Shown: positions 1-8,329, counted from the stretch's first letter. The stretch: 13,899 nucleotides of DNA from Anderseniella sp. (GCA_013041995.1 JABDRA010000241.1:1-13899); one strand, 5' to 3'. Made by a program: numbers and translations. The notes: generated by a model not told the origin, from the letters alone.

Positions 1-1375
1 CATGGTCGGCGAACGGAATGGTGTTCAGGAAATCAGCATTGTTGTCGATGTCGAATGCACCCCAGCCACCATTCTTGCTCTGCCTGCCTTCGATCCACAC
101 AACGGCGCGGCGAATGCTTTCTGCATAGCGGTCAGGATCAACACGGTGCAACAACATGCCGACGACGGCTGTATCATCCACATCGGGATAATGATCGTTG
201 CGATACTGAAATGCCCATCCGCCCGGTTCCAGGTCGGGTGCGTTGATGGCCCAGTCACCCTTGACATCCAGGATCTGCAGATCGCGCAGCCAGTCGCACA
301 TGGCGATGATGCGCTTATCGTCAGGTGCCACGCCTGCCTCCAGAAGCCCGTGGGCAGCAAGCGAAGTATCCCAGATCGGAGACACGCACGGTTGTACATA
401 CCGTGGCTTGTCACCGCGAAGCTCGCGGTTTTCTGTCACCAGTTTGCGGCATGAACTGAGCGCAGTGATGAAGTCTTCATGGTCAGGGCTGTAGCCCAGC
501 GCGTCATAGGCCATGACCGTGTTCGCCATTGCCGGGAAAATCGCGCCAAGACCGTCCTCTCCATTAAGCCGCGGCTTGATGAAGTCGAGAGACCTTTGAA
601 TGGCCCACTTGCGGAACTTCATCCGCGGGAAGACATGTTTCTCCGCCGGATGAAGCAGCTTGTCGATCTGCAGAAAGAATTCACCCCAGCGGCTGCCGGT
701 ATGGTTGAAATTCCATACCTTAATGTCTTCCGGCGGCTCGCAGAAAATCTCCCGGCATGATGCATTCATCGGGTTGCGGGCCATTGGTTTCAGCGCAGCC
801 AATATGGTCAATGGTGCAATCACCGTGCGCGACCAGTAGGCAAACTTCCAGATATTCGCCGGAAACCATTTGGGCATCAGCATCAGTTCAACCGGCATGG
901 CGGGTACACCGCGCCACGGTATCTGTCCGAACAGAGCCAGTGAATACCGGCAGAACACGTTGGATTTTTCTGCACCCCCATGGGCCAGAATCGCATTGCG
1001 CGCCTTGATCATGTGCGGCGCATTCTTGTCATCGCCCAGCATTTTCAGGGCAAAATATGCCTTCACTGAAGCCGAGATATTGAAACCGCCTTCGTGAAAC
1101 AGCGGCCAGCCGCCATGGGTTTTCGACTGCAGCGAACGCAAATACTCGCCCAGTTCCGTTTCAAGCTGCGGCTCGCGCTTGTCAAGGAAGTGATTGAGGA
1201 AGATGTATTCCGCCGGGATGGTTGCGTCTGCTTCCAGCTCGAACACGATGTGTCCGTCATTCTGCTGCATGGCAAGCAGGTGTTCACCTGCGTCACGCGC
1301 GGTGTTTGCACTATCGGAGACAAGCGTCGGTGAAGTCCCGGACTCGGGACGCAGGACGTAAACGTTTGACTGCAT
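1..1375 (-). CDS. shc: Squalene-hopene cyclase (3' end cut by window edge)
   Basis: Cyclises squalene to the pentacyclic hopanoid hopene (and hopanol) at the cytoplasmic membrane, the last step of core hopanoid synthesis. My own reverse-strand translation gives 458 codons with no stop, so roughly the last 190-200 residues of a family usually near 630-680 residues are missing. Visible marks are the N-terminal DGHIVFELEADATIPAEYI segment, the QSKTHGGW and QSKNGGWGAFD repeats (QW motifs), WNFNHTGSRWGEFF, and the catalytic acid motif DVDDTA at residues 398-403, whose central Asp protonates squalene in characterised cyclases. The ATG at 1375-1373 is preceded by GAGGT four bases upstream, which supports this start. 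It lies 87 bases after hpnE on the same strand and is probably its operon partner. The only real uncertainty is the missing end. Confidence 0.95.
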   Translation of the reverse strand, partial: MQSNVYVLRPESGTSPTLVSDSANTARDAGEHLLAMQQNDGHIVFELEADATIPAEYIFLNHFLDKREPQLETELGEYLRSLQSKTHGGWPLFHEGGFNISASVKAYFALKMLGDDKNAPHMIKARNAILAHGGAEKSNVFCRYSLALFGQIPWRGVPAMPVELMLMPKWFPANIWKFAYWSRTVIAPLTILAALKPMARNPMNASCREIFCEPPEDIKVWNFNHTGSRWGEFFLQIDKLLHPAEKHVFPRMKFRKWAIQRSLDFIKPRLNGEDGLGAIFPAMANTVMAYDALGYSPDHEDFITALSSCRKLVTENRELRGDKPRYVQPCVSPIWDTSLAAHGLLEAGVAPDDKRIIAMCDWLRDLQILDVKGDWAINAPDLEPGGWAFQYRNDHYPDVDDTAVVGMLLHRVDPDRYAESIRRAVVWIEGRQSKNGGWGAFDIDNNADFLNTIPFADH

Positions 1376-1378
1376 GTT

Positions 1379-1383
1379 ACCTC
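1379..1383 (-). promoter_or_regulatory. Ribosome binding site of shc
   Basis: Read on the minus strand, GAGGT is followed by AAC (TAAC counted from GAGG) and then the ATG at 1375. It is a good match to the anti-Shine-Dalgarno sequence, although the spacing is short. It decides the shc start, which lacks any other in-frame upstream candidate with similar support. Confidence 0.5.
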
Positions 1384-1462
1384 AACCAAATTACACCCAA
1401 CAGAAGAGCCGCGCCCTCTCAACTACTGGTGTTTACCTAAAGAAAGAAAATTGCCGTCCGAG

Positions 1463-2725
1463 TCAACTCGCAATGCGTTGAACCAGCTGTCGTGCGGCGC
1501 TTTGCCCCGATCTGATCGATCCTTCAATGGTGGAAGGAAGCCCGTTATCTACCCAATCTCCACTAAGCACTAGATTTGGCCATTTTGTTGACGAAGATGG
1601 GCGTTTTTCAAGTTGCTCCGGTGTACCCAGGAAAGTGGCACGGCGTTCCTTTATGACGCGCGCGCGCGCAGGCATATTGTCCGGATCCTGACCAATTTCC
1701 GGAGCGATTTCGCGCCATACTGTGTCCAGTATGTCGCTCGCCTCACGGCTGGCAGCTTCGTCGCCTGCCGAAATTGTAACGGACGCAACATCATCACGCA
1801 CAAACAGCCATTGTGACAGTGAGTTCAACATGCCAAGCAGCGGCCTTTTCATCAAAGGCATGCGCGGGTTGGCGACCCGGAAATGAACATTGACGATGGG
1901 CACAAACGCATCTGGAACAGAAACATCGGCTATCAGGGATTTCGCAACCCATGCCGGAACCGCCATCACCACCACGTCACCGGGGTTTATCAGTTCTGAG
2001 CCTTTGCCCGTCTCGAGCGCAGTGACCCGCCTGTCGTCCGTTGAGATTGCGGACACACGGTCATTGAAACGGACCTCGCAACCGCGGTTTTCAAGCCATT
2101 TGATGGCCGGGGTCACGAATGTTGCAGACAGTCCGTGGCGTGCGATGAGCGGTCTTGAGTATTCCGCACCCCTGGCGAGTGTTTCGCGTATCACCGGGGT
2201 CAACAGACGCGCTGCGGCCTGATCTGCGCTGGTATTGATGACGGCAATGGTGAACGGGTCCCAAAACCGCTCGTACAGCTGGCCCTGGCCTGCGAACAGT
2301 TGCTGTACGGTGCGGTTTCCGGCAGACAGCAGTTTCAATCCGCTCAGGTACTCGGAGAGCCTTGTGCCGGGAACCCGGCGATCCTTGTCGAGTATCCACC
2401 ATGGCATCGGGCCCCGGTCCAGCTCGATTGACCAGCGCTCTCCGGATTTCAGATCGACAAATGGAAATTCCGCACGCTCCGGTCCGATCAGTTCATCGGA
2501 TGCGCCGATGGTTTCAAGATACGACAGTGCCGACTTGTTGCCCGACAGCAGCAGATGGTTGCCATTGTCTATGATACAGTCGAGCGTGTTGTCATGAAAT
2601 GAACGGCAGCGTCCACCGGCCTGGCCGGATTGCTCGTGGACAATGACGCGAAACTGGGCTGTGGATAACTCGACAGCTGCGGCAAGACCAGCGACGCCTG
2701 CGCCAATGATATGTGCGGTTGCCAT
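1463..2725 (-). CDS. hpnE: Hydroxysqualene dehydroxylase HpnE (squalene-associated FAD-dependent oxidoreductase)
   Basis: Reduces hydroxysqualene to squalene with FAD in the HpnC-HpnD-HpnE route to squalene. The 420-residue protein begins with the Rossmann FAD motif IGAGVAGLAAA (GxGxxG at residues 8-13), followed by an acidic residue at E31 and a GGRC turn near 37-40, as in the phytoene desaturase/amine oxidase superfamily. The C-terminal FAD-binding signature GDWVDNGLPSTIEGS lies at residues 389-403, so the protein is full length. It starts 14 bases after the hpnD stop, and that stop (TAAGG) overlaps its likely ribosome binding site, so the two are almost certainly co-transcribed. Older annotation calls this family squalene or phytoene desaturase; the context with hpnC, hpnD and shc favours HpnE. 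Confidence 0.93.
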   Translation of the reverse strand: MATAHIIGAGVAGLAAAVELSTAQFRVIVHEQSGQAGGRCRSFHDNTLDCIIDNGNHLLLSGNKSALSYLETIGASDELIGPERAEFPFVDLKSGERWSIELDRGPMPWWILDKDRRVPGTRLSEYLSGLKLLSAGNRTVQQLFAGQGQLYERFWDPFTIAVINTSADQAAARLLTPVIRETLARGAEYSRPLIARHGLSATFVTPAIKWLENRGCEVRFNDRVSAISTDDRRVTALETGKGSELINPGDVVVMAVPAWVAKSLIADVSVPDAFVPIVNVHFRVANPRMPLMKRPLLGMLNSLSQWLFVRDDVASVTISAGDEAASREASDILDTVWREIAPEIGQDPDNMPARARVIKERRATFLGTPEQLEKRPSSSTKWPNLVLSGDWVDNGLPSTIEGSIRSGQSAARQLVQRIAS

Positions 2726-2739
2726 GGTTGCTGGTTGCC

Positions 2740-3630
2740 TTAGAAAAAGCCGTGCCGAACGGCGATCAGCAGCTTTTCTTTCGATCCCACCAGGCGCTTT
2801 GAGACTTTGGGATCGGCCAGTGTGGTATCCGGCAGGGCCATCATGCGCTCAAGATTACGCTGGTAGACAGCCTTCATGATGCGGGCAGGGCGCATGACGT
2901 CCTTGCGGCACAGGTTCATCGCTCCTTCGGCGTCCACAAACTCCCCATGTGCGACCTCGGCCAGTTCCCGCCACATGGCGACATAGCCCGGCTGCGAGGT
3001 GATTTTGACCGGTTCCGAATAGTCTACATCGTGTTTTTCGAGCAGTTCACGCGGCAGATAGACCCGGCCGATGCCTGCGTCCTCATCGACGTCACGCAGA
3101 ATATTGGTGATTTGCAATGCGCGGCCCGTATGATGGGCTACCGCGGTACCGTAATCTGTCGGGTCGCCGAATACACATACGCACAACCTGCCGACAGCGC
3201 ACGCCACCCTGTCCACATACAGATCAAACGTCTCCGTGGACGGCGCGACAATCGGCTCGCCTGCATCCATTTCCATACCCGCAATCACGTCCATGAAATC
3301 ATCGCGGCGCAAGGACAGTTCCTGCATTGGCACTTCCAGGGCGCGGGTTTCCGCCCGCCTGGGATGGCCGGCATACAGCGCATCAATTTCCTGGCGCCAT
3401 ATGGTCAGCTGCTTGCGTTTTTCCGCTTCATCAAGCTGCTCGCTGTCAACAATGTCATCGACATTGCGGCAGAACGCATACACGGCGAACATCGCCCGGC
3501 GCTGGGATTTCGGCAGAATCCGCATCGCCCAGTAGAACGACGTCGATGCATCGCGAACTGTCTGGGCTATGATGCGGGCTTCTGCTGCCGGTGATGCGCC
3601 AGTTGAAGCTGTCTGCGTGTTGCTTGCCAT
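2740..3630 (-). CDS. hpnD: Presqualene diphosphate synthase HpnD
   Basis: Condenses two farnesyl diphosphates head to head into presqualene diphosphate. The 296-residue protein belongs to the squalene/phytoene synthase family. The first aspartate-rich motif is DDIVD at residues 58-62 (after YAFCRNV), and the second is DVDED at 180-184 in NILRDVDEDAGIGRVYLP; both bind Mg2+-diphosphate. The segments STSFYWAMRILP (30-40), GMEMDA (118-123) and RVACAVGRLCV (141-151) are the form typical of HpnD rather than HpnC. It lies between dxs (71 bases upstream) and hpnE (14 bases downstream). CrtB-type phytoene synthase is the alternative, but the hopanoid context makes it unlikely. Confidence 0.93.
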   Translation of the reverse strand: MASNTQTASTGASPAAEARIIAQTVRDASTSFYWAMRILPKSQRRAMFAVYAFCRNVDDIVDSEQLDEAEKRKQLTIWRQEIDALYAGHPRRAETRALEVPMQELSLRRDDFMDVIAGMEMDAGEPIVAPSTETFDLYVDRVACAVGRLCVCVFGDPTDYGTAVAHHTGRALQITNILRDVDEDAGIGRVYLPRELLEKHDVDYSEPVKITSQPGYVAMWRELAEVAHGEFVDAEGAMNLCRKDVMRPARIMKAVYQRNLERMMALPDTTLADPKVSKRLVGSKEKLLIAVRHGFF

Positions 3631-3701
3631 GATCTTCCAGATGCCGGCCCGGATTGGTTCCAGTTTGGTCGCGCGACTGTTTTGTTGTTACACAGGTGAG
3701 A

Positions 3702-5624
3702 TCAATTCCTGGCTGCGAATTCCAACACCTTCGCGTCGAGTTTAAGGCCGCGCAATACTTCCTCGACAATGTCATCGGACTCCAGTCTGGCCTGCCGGTA
3801 CTGCCAGTCAGGGGCGCCATGTCCGATAAATGCATCAGGCAATGTCATTGGCTTGACCACAGCGCCACCCTGCAGCATGCCATTTGCAGCAAGGAAATGC
3901 AGAACGTGGCTGGAGAACCCGCCAATTGAACCTTCTTCGATGGTGATAACCAGTTCATGGTTTTTCACCAGACTGATGATCAGGTCCGTGTCCAGCGGTT
4001 TAGCAAAACGGGCATCGGCGACAGTTGTTGATACGCCGCGCTGTTTCAGGTCTTCGGCCGCCTTCAGGCAAGTGCTCAGGCGCCCGCCCAGAGTGAGCAG
4101 CGCGACCTTGCTGCCTTCAACCATGATGCGGCCCTTGCCGATTTCAAGCGGCGTACCTGTCTCAGGCATTTCAACGCCCATGCCTTCGCCGCGCGGATAA
4201 CGGAATGCGCAGGGACCTTCGTCATAGGCAACAGCGGTCGAGACCATATGCATCAGGTCTGCTTCGTCACCGGCAGCCATCACCACCATGTTTGGCAGGC
4301 AGGCAAGATAGGCAACATCAAAGCTGCCCGCATGAGTTGCCCCGTCCTGACCGACGAGGCCTGCCCGGTCAATGGCAAAGCGCACCGGCAGTTTCTGCAG
4401 CGCTACATCGTGCACCACCTGATCATAGGCACGTTGCAGGAATGTCGAATAGATCGCGGCAAACGGCTTGAAGCCTTCGGTTGCCATCCCGGCTGCAAAT
4501 GTGACTGCATGCTGTTCGGCAATACCCACATCGAACGTACGATCGGGGAAATGTTCTTCAAACTTGTCGACGCCGGTGCCGGACGGCATGGCGGCGGTAA
4601 TGGCAATGATCTTTTCATCTGATTCAGCGTGCGAGATCAGCGAACGTGCAAACACCGAAGTATAGCTCGGCGCGTTCGATGTGCCCTTTTTGATATCGAA
4701 CGTGACAGGATCGAACTTGCCGACCGCGTGATGTTTTTCCTTGGTGGTATCGCCGAACGGATGGCCTCTGCCTTTTTCCGTCACGACGTGCAGCAAAACC
4801 GGGCCGACTTCCTTGGCTTCACGGATATTTTCCAGAATTGGCACCAGCGTTTCAAGATCATGACCGTCGACGGGGCCAACATAGTAAAAGCCCAGCTCTT
4901 CGAACAATGTGCCGCCCATGACCATGCCGCGTGCATATTCGTCCACACGCTCTGCAGCCTTGCGCAGGGTCTTGGGGAATTTCTTCGACAGTTGCAGCGC
5001 GATGTCACGCAAAGACAGGAACGGATGAGTGGACACCAGCCAGGACAGGTAATTGGTCAGTGCTCCGACGCCGGGCGCGATCGACATGCCGTTGTCATTC
5101 AGGACCACCAGCATCCGGCTGTCCTGGGCGCCGGCATTGTTCATGGCTTCATAGGCCATGCCGGCGCTCATCGATCCATCTCCGATGACTGAAATGACGT
5201 GGTTGTCGCCACCCTTCAGATCCCGGGCAACGGCCATGCCGAGGCCAGCCGAAATGGATGTTGACGAATGAGCCGCACCAAACGGATCGTATTCGCTTTC
5301 CGTGCGTTTGGTGAAGCCATACAGACCATCGGACGTGCGGATCTGGCGAATGCGGTCCCGGCGGCCTGTCAGGATCTTGTGTGGATATGCCTGGTGGCTC
5401 ACGTCCCAGATCAGCCGGTCAGCCGGTGTATTGTAGACATAATGCAGCGCGACTGTCAGTTCGACCACGCCCAGGCCGGCGCCGAAATGTCCGCCTGACT
5501 CTGAAGCCGCATCAATCGTCTCTGCCCGCAATTCGCTCGCCACTTGCAGCAAATCCTCGTGCTTGAGCTTTCTGAGGTCGGCAGGATACGAAATGGTGTC
5601 AAGCAGTGGTGTCGATATTGGCAT
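3702..5624 (-). CDS. dxs: 1-deoxy-D-xylulose-5-phosphate synthase
   Basis: Thiamine-diphosphate enzyme that joins pyruvate and glyceraldehyde 3-phosphate to DXP, the entry step of the MEP isoprenoid pathway. The 640-residue length is normal. Visible features are GGHFGAGLG with H46, DVSHQAYPHK with H77, the thiamine-diphosphate motif GDGSMSAGMAYEAMNNAG starting at residue 148, YVGPVDGHD near 248-256, and VGIAEQHAVTFAAG with the catalytic Glu at 370. The C-terminal transketolase domain follows. Ser76 replaces the Gly common in the DVGHQ motif. The gene sits between hpnC and hpnD and is likely the first gene of a dxs-hpnD-hpnE-shc unit, with a 257-base upstream region for its own promoter. Whether this is the sole dxs of the genome or a hopanoid-dedicated copy cannot be told from the window. 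Confidence 0.96.
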   Translation of the reverse strand: MPISTPLLDTISYPADLRKLKHEDLLQVASELRAETIDAASESGGHFGAGLGVVELTVALHYVYNTPADRLIWDVSHQAYPHKILTGRRDRIRQIRTSDGLYGFTKRTESEYDPFGAAHSSTSISAGLGMAVARDLKGGDNHVISVIGDGSMSAGMAYEAMNNAGAQDSRMLVVLNDNGMSIAPGVGALTNYLSWLVSTHPFLSLRDIALQLSKKFPKTLRKAAERVDEYARGMVMGGTLFEELGFYYVGPVDGHDLETLVPILENIREAKEVGPVLLHVVTEKGRGHPFGDTTKEKHHAVGKFDPVTFDIKKGTSNAPSYTSVFARSLISHAESDEKIIAITAAMPSGTGVDKFEEHFPDRTFDVGIAEQHAVTFAAGMATEGFKPFAAIYSTFLQRAYDQVVHDVALQKLPVRFAIDRAGLVGQDGATHAGSFDVAYLACLPNMVVMAAGDEADLMHMVSTAVAYDEGPCAFRYPRGEGMGVEMPETGTPLEIGKGRIMVEGSKVALLTLGGRLSTCLKAAEDLKQRGVSTTVADARFAKPLDTDLIISLVKNHELVITIEEGSIGGFSSHVLHFLAANGMLQGGAVVKPMTLPDAFIGHGAPDWQYRQARLESDDIVEEVLRGLKLDAKVLEFAARN

Positions 5625-5754
5625 GTCAGCTCTTTTGTCTTTTCACGTTGCTATTCAATCGGCAAGGCGCGTCGGCACTTACGTAGGTATGGCGCCTTCC
5701 AAGTGCAAATTCGCGACAGGCATCGTAGCTTGGTCGCATCACAAGACCTCGCTC

Positions 5755-5781
5755 TTTATACCAATATCGCATGCGAGCCAA
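5755..5781 (-). promoter_or_regulatory. Possible promoter/operator for dxs operon
   Basis: Minus strand TTGGCT, a 15-base spacer, then TATAAA. The spacer is two bases short of the ideal, so this is only a candidate. The perfect palindrome TCGCATGCGA lies within this spacer and next to the -35-like hexamer, where a repressor or activator dimer could bind. The distance to the dxs ATG (about 130 bases) would leave a long leader. Confidence 0.2.
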
Positions 5782-5841
5782 CCTCTGCCTTGCCCGCGTT
5801 ATTCAAACACCAGGACAACATAGGTCCAAGTGAACCCAAAA

Positions 5842-5875
5842 GCCTGATCCGGCCCAAAGCAGGCATTGCCGCCTG
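5842..5875 (-). terminator. Overlapping hairpins downstream of hpnC, possible weak terminator
   Basis: Six bases past the hpnC stop, minus strand CAGGC-GGCAAT-GCCTG (5875-5860) can fold. Its second arm GCCTG (5864-5860) can instead pair with a CAGGC at 5846-5842 that is followed by TTTT. The two stems are mutually exclusive because they share an arm. Each stem is only five base pairs and the T run is short, so strong intrinsic termination is doubtful. Confidence 0.3.
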
Positions 5876-5881
5876 TGTTTG

Positions 5882-6733
5882 TTAGAACAGCCCCTTTATG
5901 GCACCTTTGAGGCCATAAAGCACGAATTGCGGTTTCGACAGTTCAACTCTGGTTGCAACCGGATCCTGCCGTTTAAGCTTGTCGACCAGTTTCCACGCAA
6001 TGGAAATGATGACACCGGATTCCATTGACAGTGATTTGCTCTTCAGTTTTCCCGGCAATTTATCAGCCTGGCGAAGCAGGTTTTCGGTGCCTTCAATGCA
6101 TTTCATCTGGACTGCCCGCAGCGCAGGCGGTGAGACCTGCTCGCGCAGCATGTCAACGCTTGCACCGGCTTCTTCGCACCAGTCCAGCGGCAAATAGCAC
6201 CGGTCCAGGTCCCGCAGATCATCTGCGCAGTCCTGCAAATGGTTGATGACCTGAAGCGCATTGCATAAGGCATCGGAGTATTCAAAATGAGCTTTGTTTT
6301 CGCCGTGCAACTCAAGCAGGTAGCGCCCGACCGGGGATGCCGAGCGCATGCAATAGTCGATCAAATCGTCCCAGGTGTTGTAGCGGCTTTGAACGGCATC
6401 CTGCCGGAATGCGGAAACCAGATCGCTGCCGTGCGCCAGATCAACATTGGTTTCCAGCATGCTGGCCCTGAGCGCTGTTGCTTTGGCCAAAGTCTCATCC
6501 GGCTTCTTGTTGCGGCCCAAAAGGGCGTCATCCATCGCATTGAGAGCGGCAATCTTGTCTTGCGGCAATGTATCCGGATCATCCGCAATGTCATCAATGG
6601 CCCTCGCAAACGCATAATAGGTCATCACGTGCGGGCGAAGGCGTTTGGGCAGCAGGAAAGATCCGACCGGAAAATTCTCGTCCGCCGCCCCTTTGCCGGA
6701 TGGCGTTTCAACGGTTTTCAGGTCAGCATTCAT
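5882..6733 (-). CDS. hpnC: Hydroxysqualene synthase HpnC
   Basis: Converts presqualene diphosphate to hydroxysqualene, acting between HpnD and HpnE. The 283-residue protein is a squalene/phytoene synthase family member with the HpnC-type opening ENFPVGSFLLPKRLRP (19-34), a first aspartate motif DDIADD at 47-52 and a second DCADD at 168-172 followed by DLDRCYLPLDW. Its ATG overlaps the stop of the upstream hydrolase as ATGA, so translation is probably coupled to the hydrolase and the gene may be read from the Anbu-type operon. It is separated from hpnD by dxs and a 257-base gap, whereas hpnC and hpnD are adjacent in many hopanoid clusters. Both metal-binding motifs are intact, so nothing suggests decay. 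Confidence 0.92.
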   Translation of the reverse strand: MNADLKTVETPSGKGAADENFPVGSFLLPKRLRPHVMTYYAFARAIDDIADDPDTLPQDKIAALNAMDDALLGRNKKPDETLAKATALRASMLETNVDLAHGSDLVSAFRQDAVQSRYNTWDDLIDYCMRSASPVGRYLLELHGENKAHFEYSDALCNALQVINHLQDCADDLRDLDRCYLPLDWCEEAGASVDMLREQVSPPALRAVQMKCIEGTENLLRQADKLPGKLKSKSLSMESGVIISIAWKLVDKLKRQDPVATRVELSKPQFVLYGLKGAIKGLF

Positions 6734-7548
6734 GCAGGTTCACACATCGCGACCAGGGCGCGGGTCATGTCGGTTGCCCCGTCGGCCAGATGCCTGACCA
6801 CAGTAAAATGGTTGTCATCATCAACGGCATGCCAACTGCATGTGATGCCGGCACCTCCCCAGCACGCGGCCAGGGTTTCGCTCTGGCGATGGTACTCGCG
6901 CGATTCTGCACCACCCACCCAGGCTTCAAACCGGCCGTGTTGCGGCGAAGGCCACAACAAGGGGCTGCACCGCAAGGAAATTTCCTGGTCAATGCCGATG
7001 CGCTGATTGATGCCGGTTGGCATGAGCGGGCGCAAATCATACAGGCCGCTGATGCCCAGACCGGCGCTGACCAGACCGTCGGGTCCGCCATGTGCGACCC
7101 AATCGGTGGCAAACATGGCTGCGGCCAAATGCCCACCGGCGGAATGTCCCGTCACCACCAGCTTGCGGCCATGGGTGTTCCACAAGGTCAGGCATAAGCT
7201 GCGCATATCATCAATAATGTCTTGGATACTGACGTCCGGCGCCAGCCGGTATGACGGGATTGCCATGTCCAGCCCGTGTGCGGCCACTCCCGATGCCATA
7301 TGCGAAAACGCTGCACGATCGAGCGCCTGCCAGTACCCGCCATGAATAAACACCACGACCGGCGCATCATCGCGGCCATTGGCCGGAAAAAAATCGAACT
7401 TCTGCCGCTCGTGATTGCCGTAGGCGATGTCCAGGTCGCACGCTGCCGCCTCGCGATAGCTTGCCGCATCGCTCATCCATTCGGCTATCACCTGTTCATG
7501 GTCAGGCACGCGGGCCCGGTTGTTGTATTCAGCCTCGAAGTCGACCAT
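6730..7548 (-). CDS. Alpha/beta hydrolase, kynurenine formamidase-like
   Basis: A 272-residue cytoplasmic alpha/beta hydrolase without a signal peptide. The oxyanion motif HGGYWQ is at residues 69-74 and the nucleophile elbow GHSAGG at 134-139 gives catalytic Ser136. The catalytic His is probably H247 in DDDNHF. The segment ESREYHRQS (215-223) resembles the acid-containing segment of kynurenine formamidases (AFMID type), which would make Glu215 the triad acid in place of the usual Asp. The family hydrolyses N-formylkynurenine or small esters and amides, but no tryptophan-catabolism gene is nearby, so the substrate is unknown. The gene starts 2 bases after the Anbu stop and overlaps hpnC by 4 bases, so it is embedded in a coupled unit. 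An esterase of the same superfamily is equally possible. Confidence 0.8.
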   Translation of the reverse strand: MVDFEAEYNNRARVPDHEQVIAEWMSDAASYREAAACDLDIAYGNHERQKFDFFPANGRDDAPVVVFIHGGYWQALDRAAFSHMASGVAAHGLDMAIPSYRLAPDVSIQDIIDDMRSLCLTLWNTHGRKLVVTGHSAGGHLAAAMFATDWVAHGGPDGLVSAGLGISGLYDLRPLMPTGINQRIGIDQEISLRCSPLLWPSPQHGRFEAWVGGAESREYHRQSETLAACWGGAGITCSWHAVDDDNHFTVVRHLADGATDMTRALVAMCEPA

Positions 7549-7550
7549 CG

Positions 7551-8285
7551 CTAAATGTCAAACTCCTCGATTGTCTCGACCGCAGTGCGCAGCGCTTCGG
7601 ACCATTTCGCCGAAATGGAGCGGAAATAGGGGTCATCCTGTTCAATGCGCCGCACGCGATCAATGCTCAGATTATCGGTATTGTAGACCACCATATCGAT
7701 CGGCATGCCGACAGAAAGGTTCGAGCGAATTGTTGAATCGAAAGACAACAACACAAGCTTTGCGGCCTCACCCAGCCGCATTTCCTGGTTGGCCACCCGG
7801 TCCAGAATGGGTTTGCCATATTTGTGTTCGCCGATCTGGAAAAACGGCGTGTCGTCCTTGGCTTCGATAAAGTTGCCTTCGGAATAGATCTGGTAGAGCC
7901 GTGGTTCTTCCGTGCCGATCTGGCCGCCAAAAATGAATGACGCAGAAAAAGCATCGCTGCTCAATCCCTGGTCCACATGACCCTGGCGGACCGTCTTTAG
8001 TGTCTCGCCGACAAGTTTTGCCGCGTGGAACATGGTGGGTACGGTTTTCAGGCTGCTGTTTTCGTCGTCTTCGTCGGGGTGTTCGAACTCCTCTTCCAGT
8101 ATGGCAACAACGGCTTGGGTGACAGCCAGATTGCCAGCCGACATCATGATGAAAATACGCTCGCCGGCTACTTCAAATGTCTGAAGCTTGCGGAAGGTTG
8201 AAATGTTGTCGAGGCCCGCATTGGTACGGGTGTCGGCTGCCATGACCAGACCGCGCTTCAGTTTCAGGCCAACACAATATGTCAT
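7551..8285 (-). CDS. anbu: Anbu proteasome-type peptidase
   Basis: A 244-residue bacterial proteasome-family (Ntn hydrolase) peptidase related to HslV and the 20S beta subunit. It begins Met-Thr-Tyr-Cys with no propeptide, so removal of Met exposes Thr as the N-terminal nucleophile. Partner residues are Asp18 in AADTRTNAG and Lys33 in TFRKLQTF (17 and 32 after Met removal), matching the Thr/Asp/Lys set of the superfamily. GERIFIMMSAGNLA (41-54) is also characteristic. Purified Anbu from other bacteria forms ring or open helical assemblies and shows little activity on standard peptides. The gene lies 44 bases after the transglutaminase gene and 2 bases before the hydrolase gene. The neighbours (ATP-grasp, alpha-E, transglutaminase) are the classic Anbu partners, which separates it from HslV; no hslU is present. 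Confidence 0.92.
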   Translation of the reverse strand: MTYCVGLKLKRGLVMAADTRTNAGLDNISTFRKLQTFEVAGERIFIMMSAGNLAVTQAVVAILEEEFEHPDEDDENSSLKTVPTMFHAAKLVGETLKTVRQGHVDQGLSSDAFSASFIFGGQIGTEEPRLYQIYSEGNFIEAKDDTPFFQIGEHKYGKPILDRVANQEMRLGEAAKLVLLSFDSTIRSNLSVGMPIDMVVYNTDNLSIDRVRRIEQDDPYFRSISAKWSEALRTAVETIEEFDI

Positions 8286-8329
8286 GGAGTTTCCGGTCGC
8301 AGTGAACAGTTGATGGAATCATCGGTAAA

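Larger units (their letters stand above)
5625..5881. other. Intergenic region between hpnC and dxs
   Basis: These 257 bases form the only long gap inside the ten-gene minus-strand array. No convincing gene lies here; plus-strand open frames across it extend into the dxs start and look like shadows. On the minus strand it holds two overlapping hairpin-forming repeats just after the hpnC stop, a 10-base palindrome TCGCATGCGA at 5767-5776, and a TATAAA hexamer (5760-5755) 15 bases after TTGGCT (5781-5776). It is the natural place for the end of the hpnC transcript and the start of a dxs-hpnDE-shc transcript, but the promoter elements are weak by eye. Confidence 0.5.

Noticed and set aside
2947..3594. 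215-codon plus-strand open frame antisense to hpnD
   Set aside because: It lies wholly within hpnD on the opposite strand and has no recognisable family motif.
4629..5192. 187-codon plus-strand open frame inside dxs
   Set aside because: It is antisense to the well-conserved Dxs core, where codon constraint alone can keep a frame open.
6287..7006. 239-codon plus-strand open frame across hpnC and the hydrolase
   Set aside because: It is antisense to two well-supported genes, with low-complexity composition and no motif.
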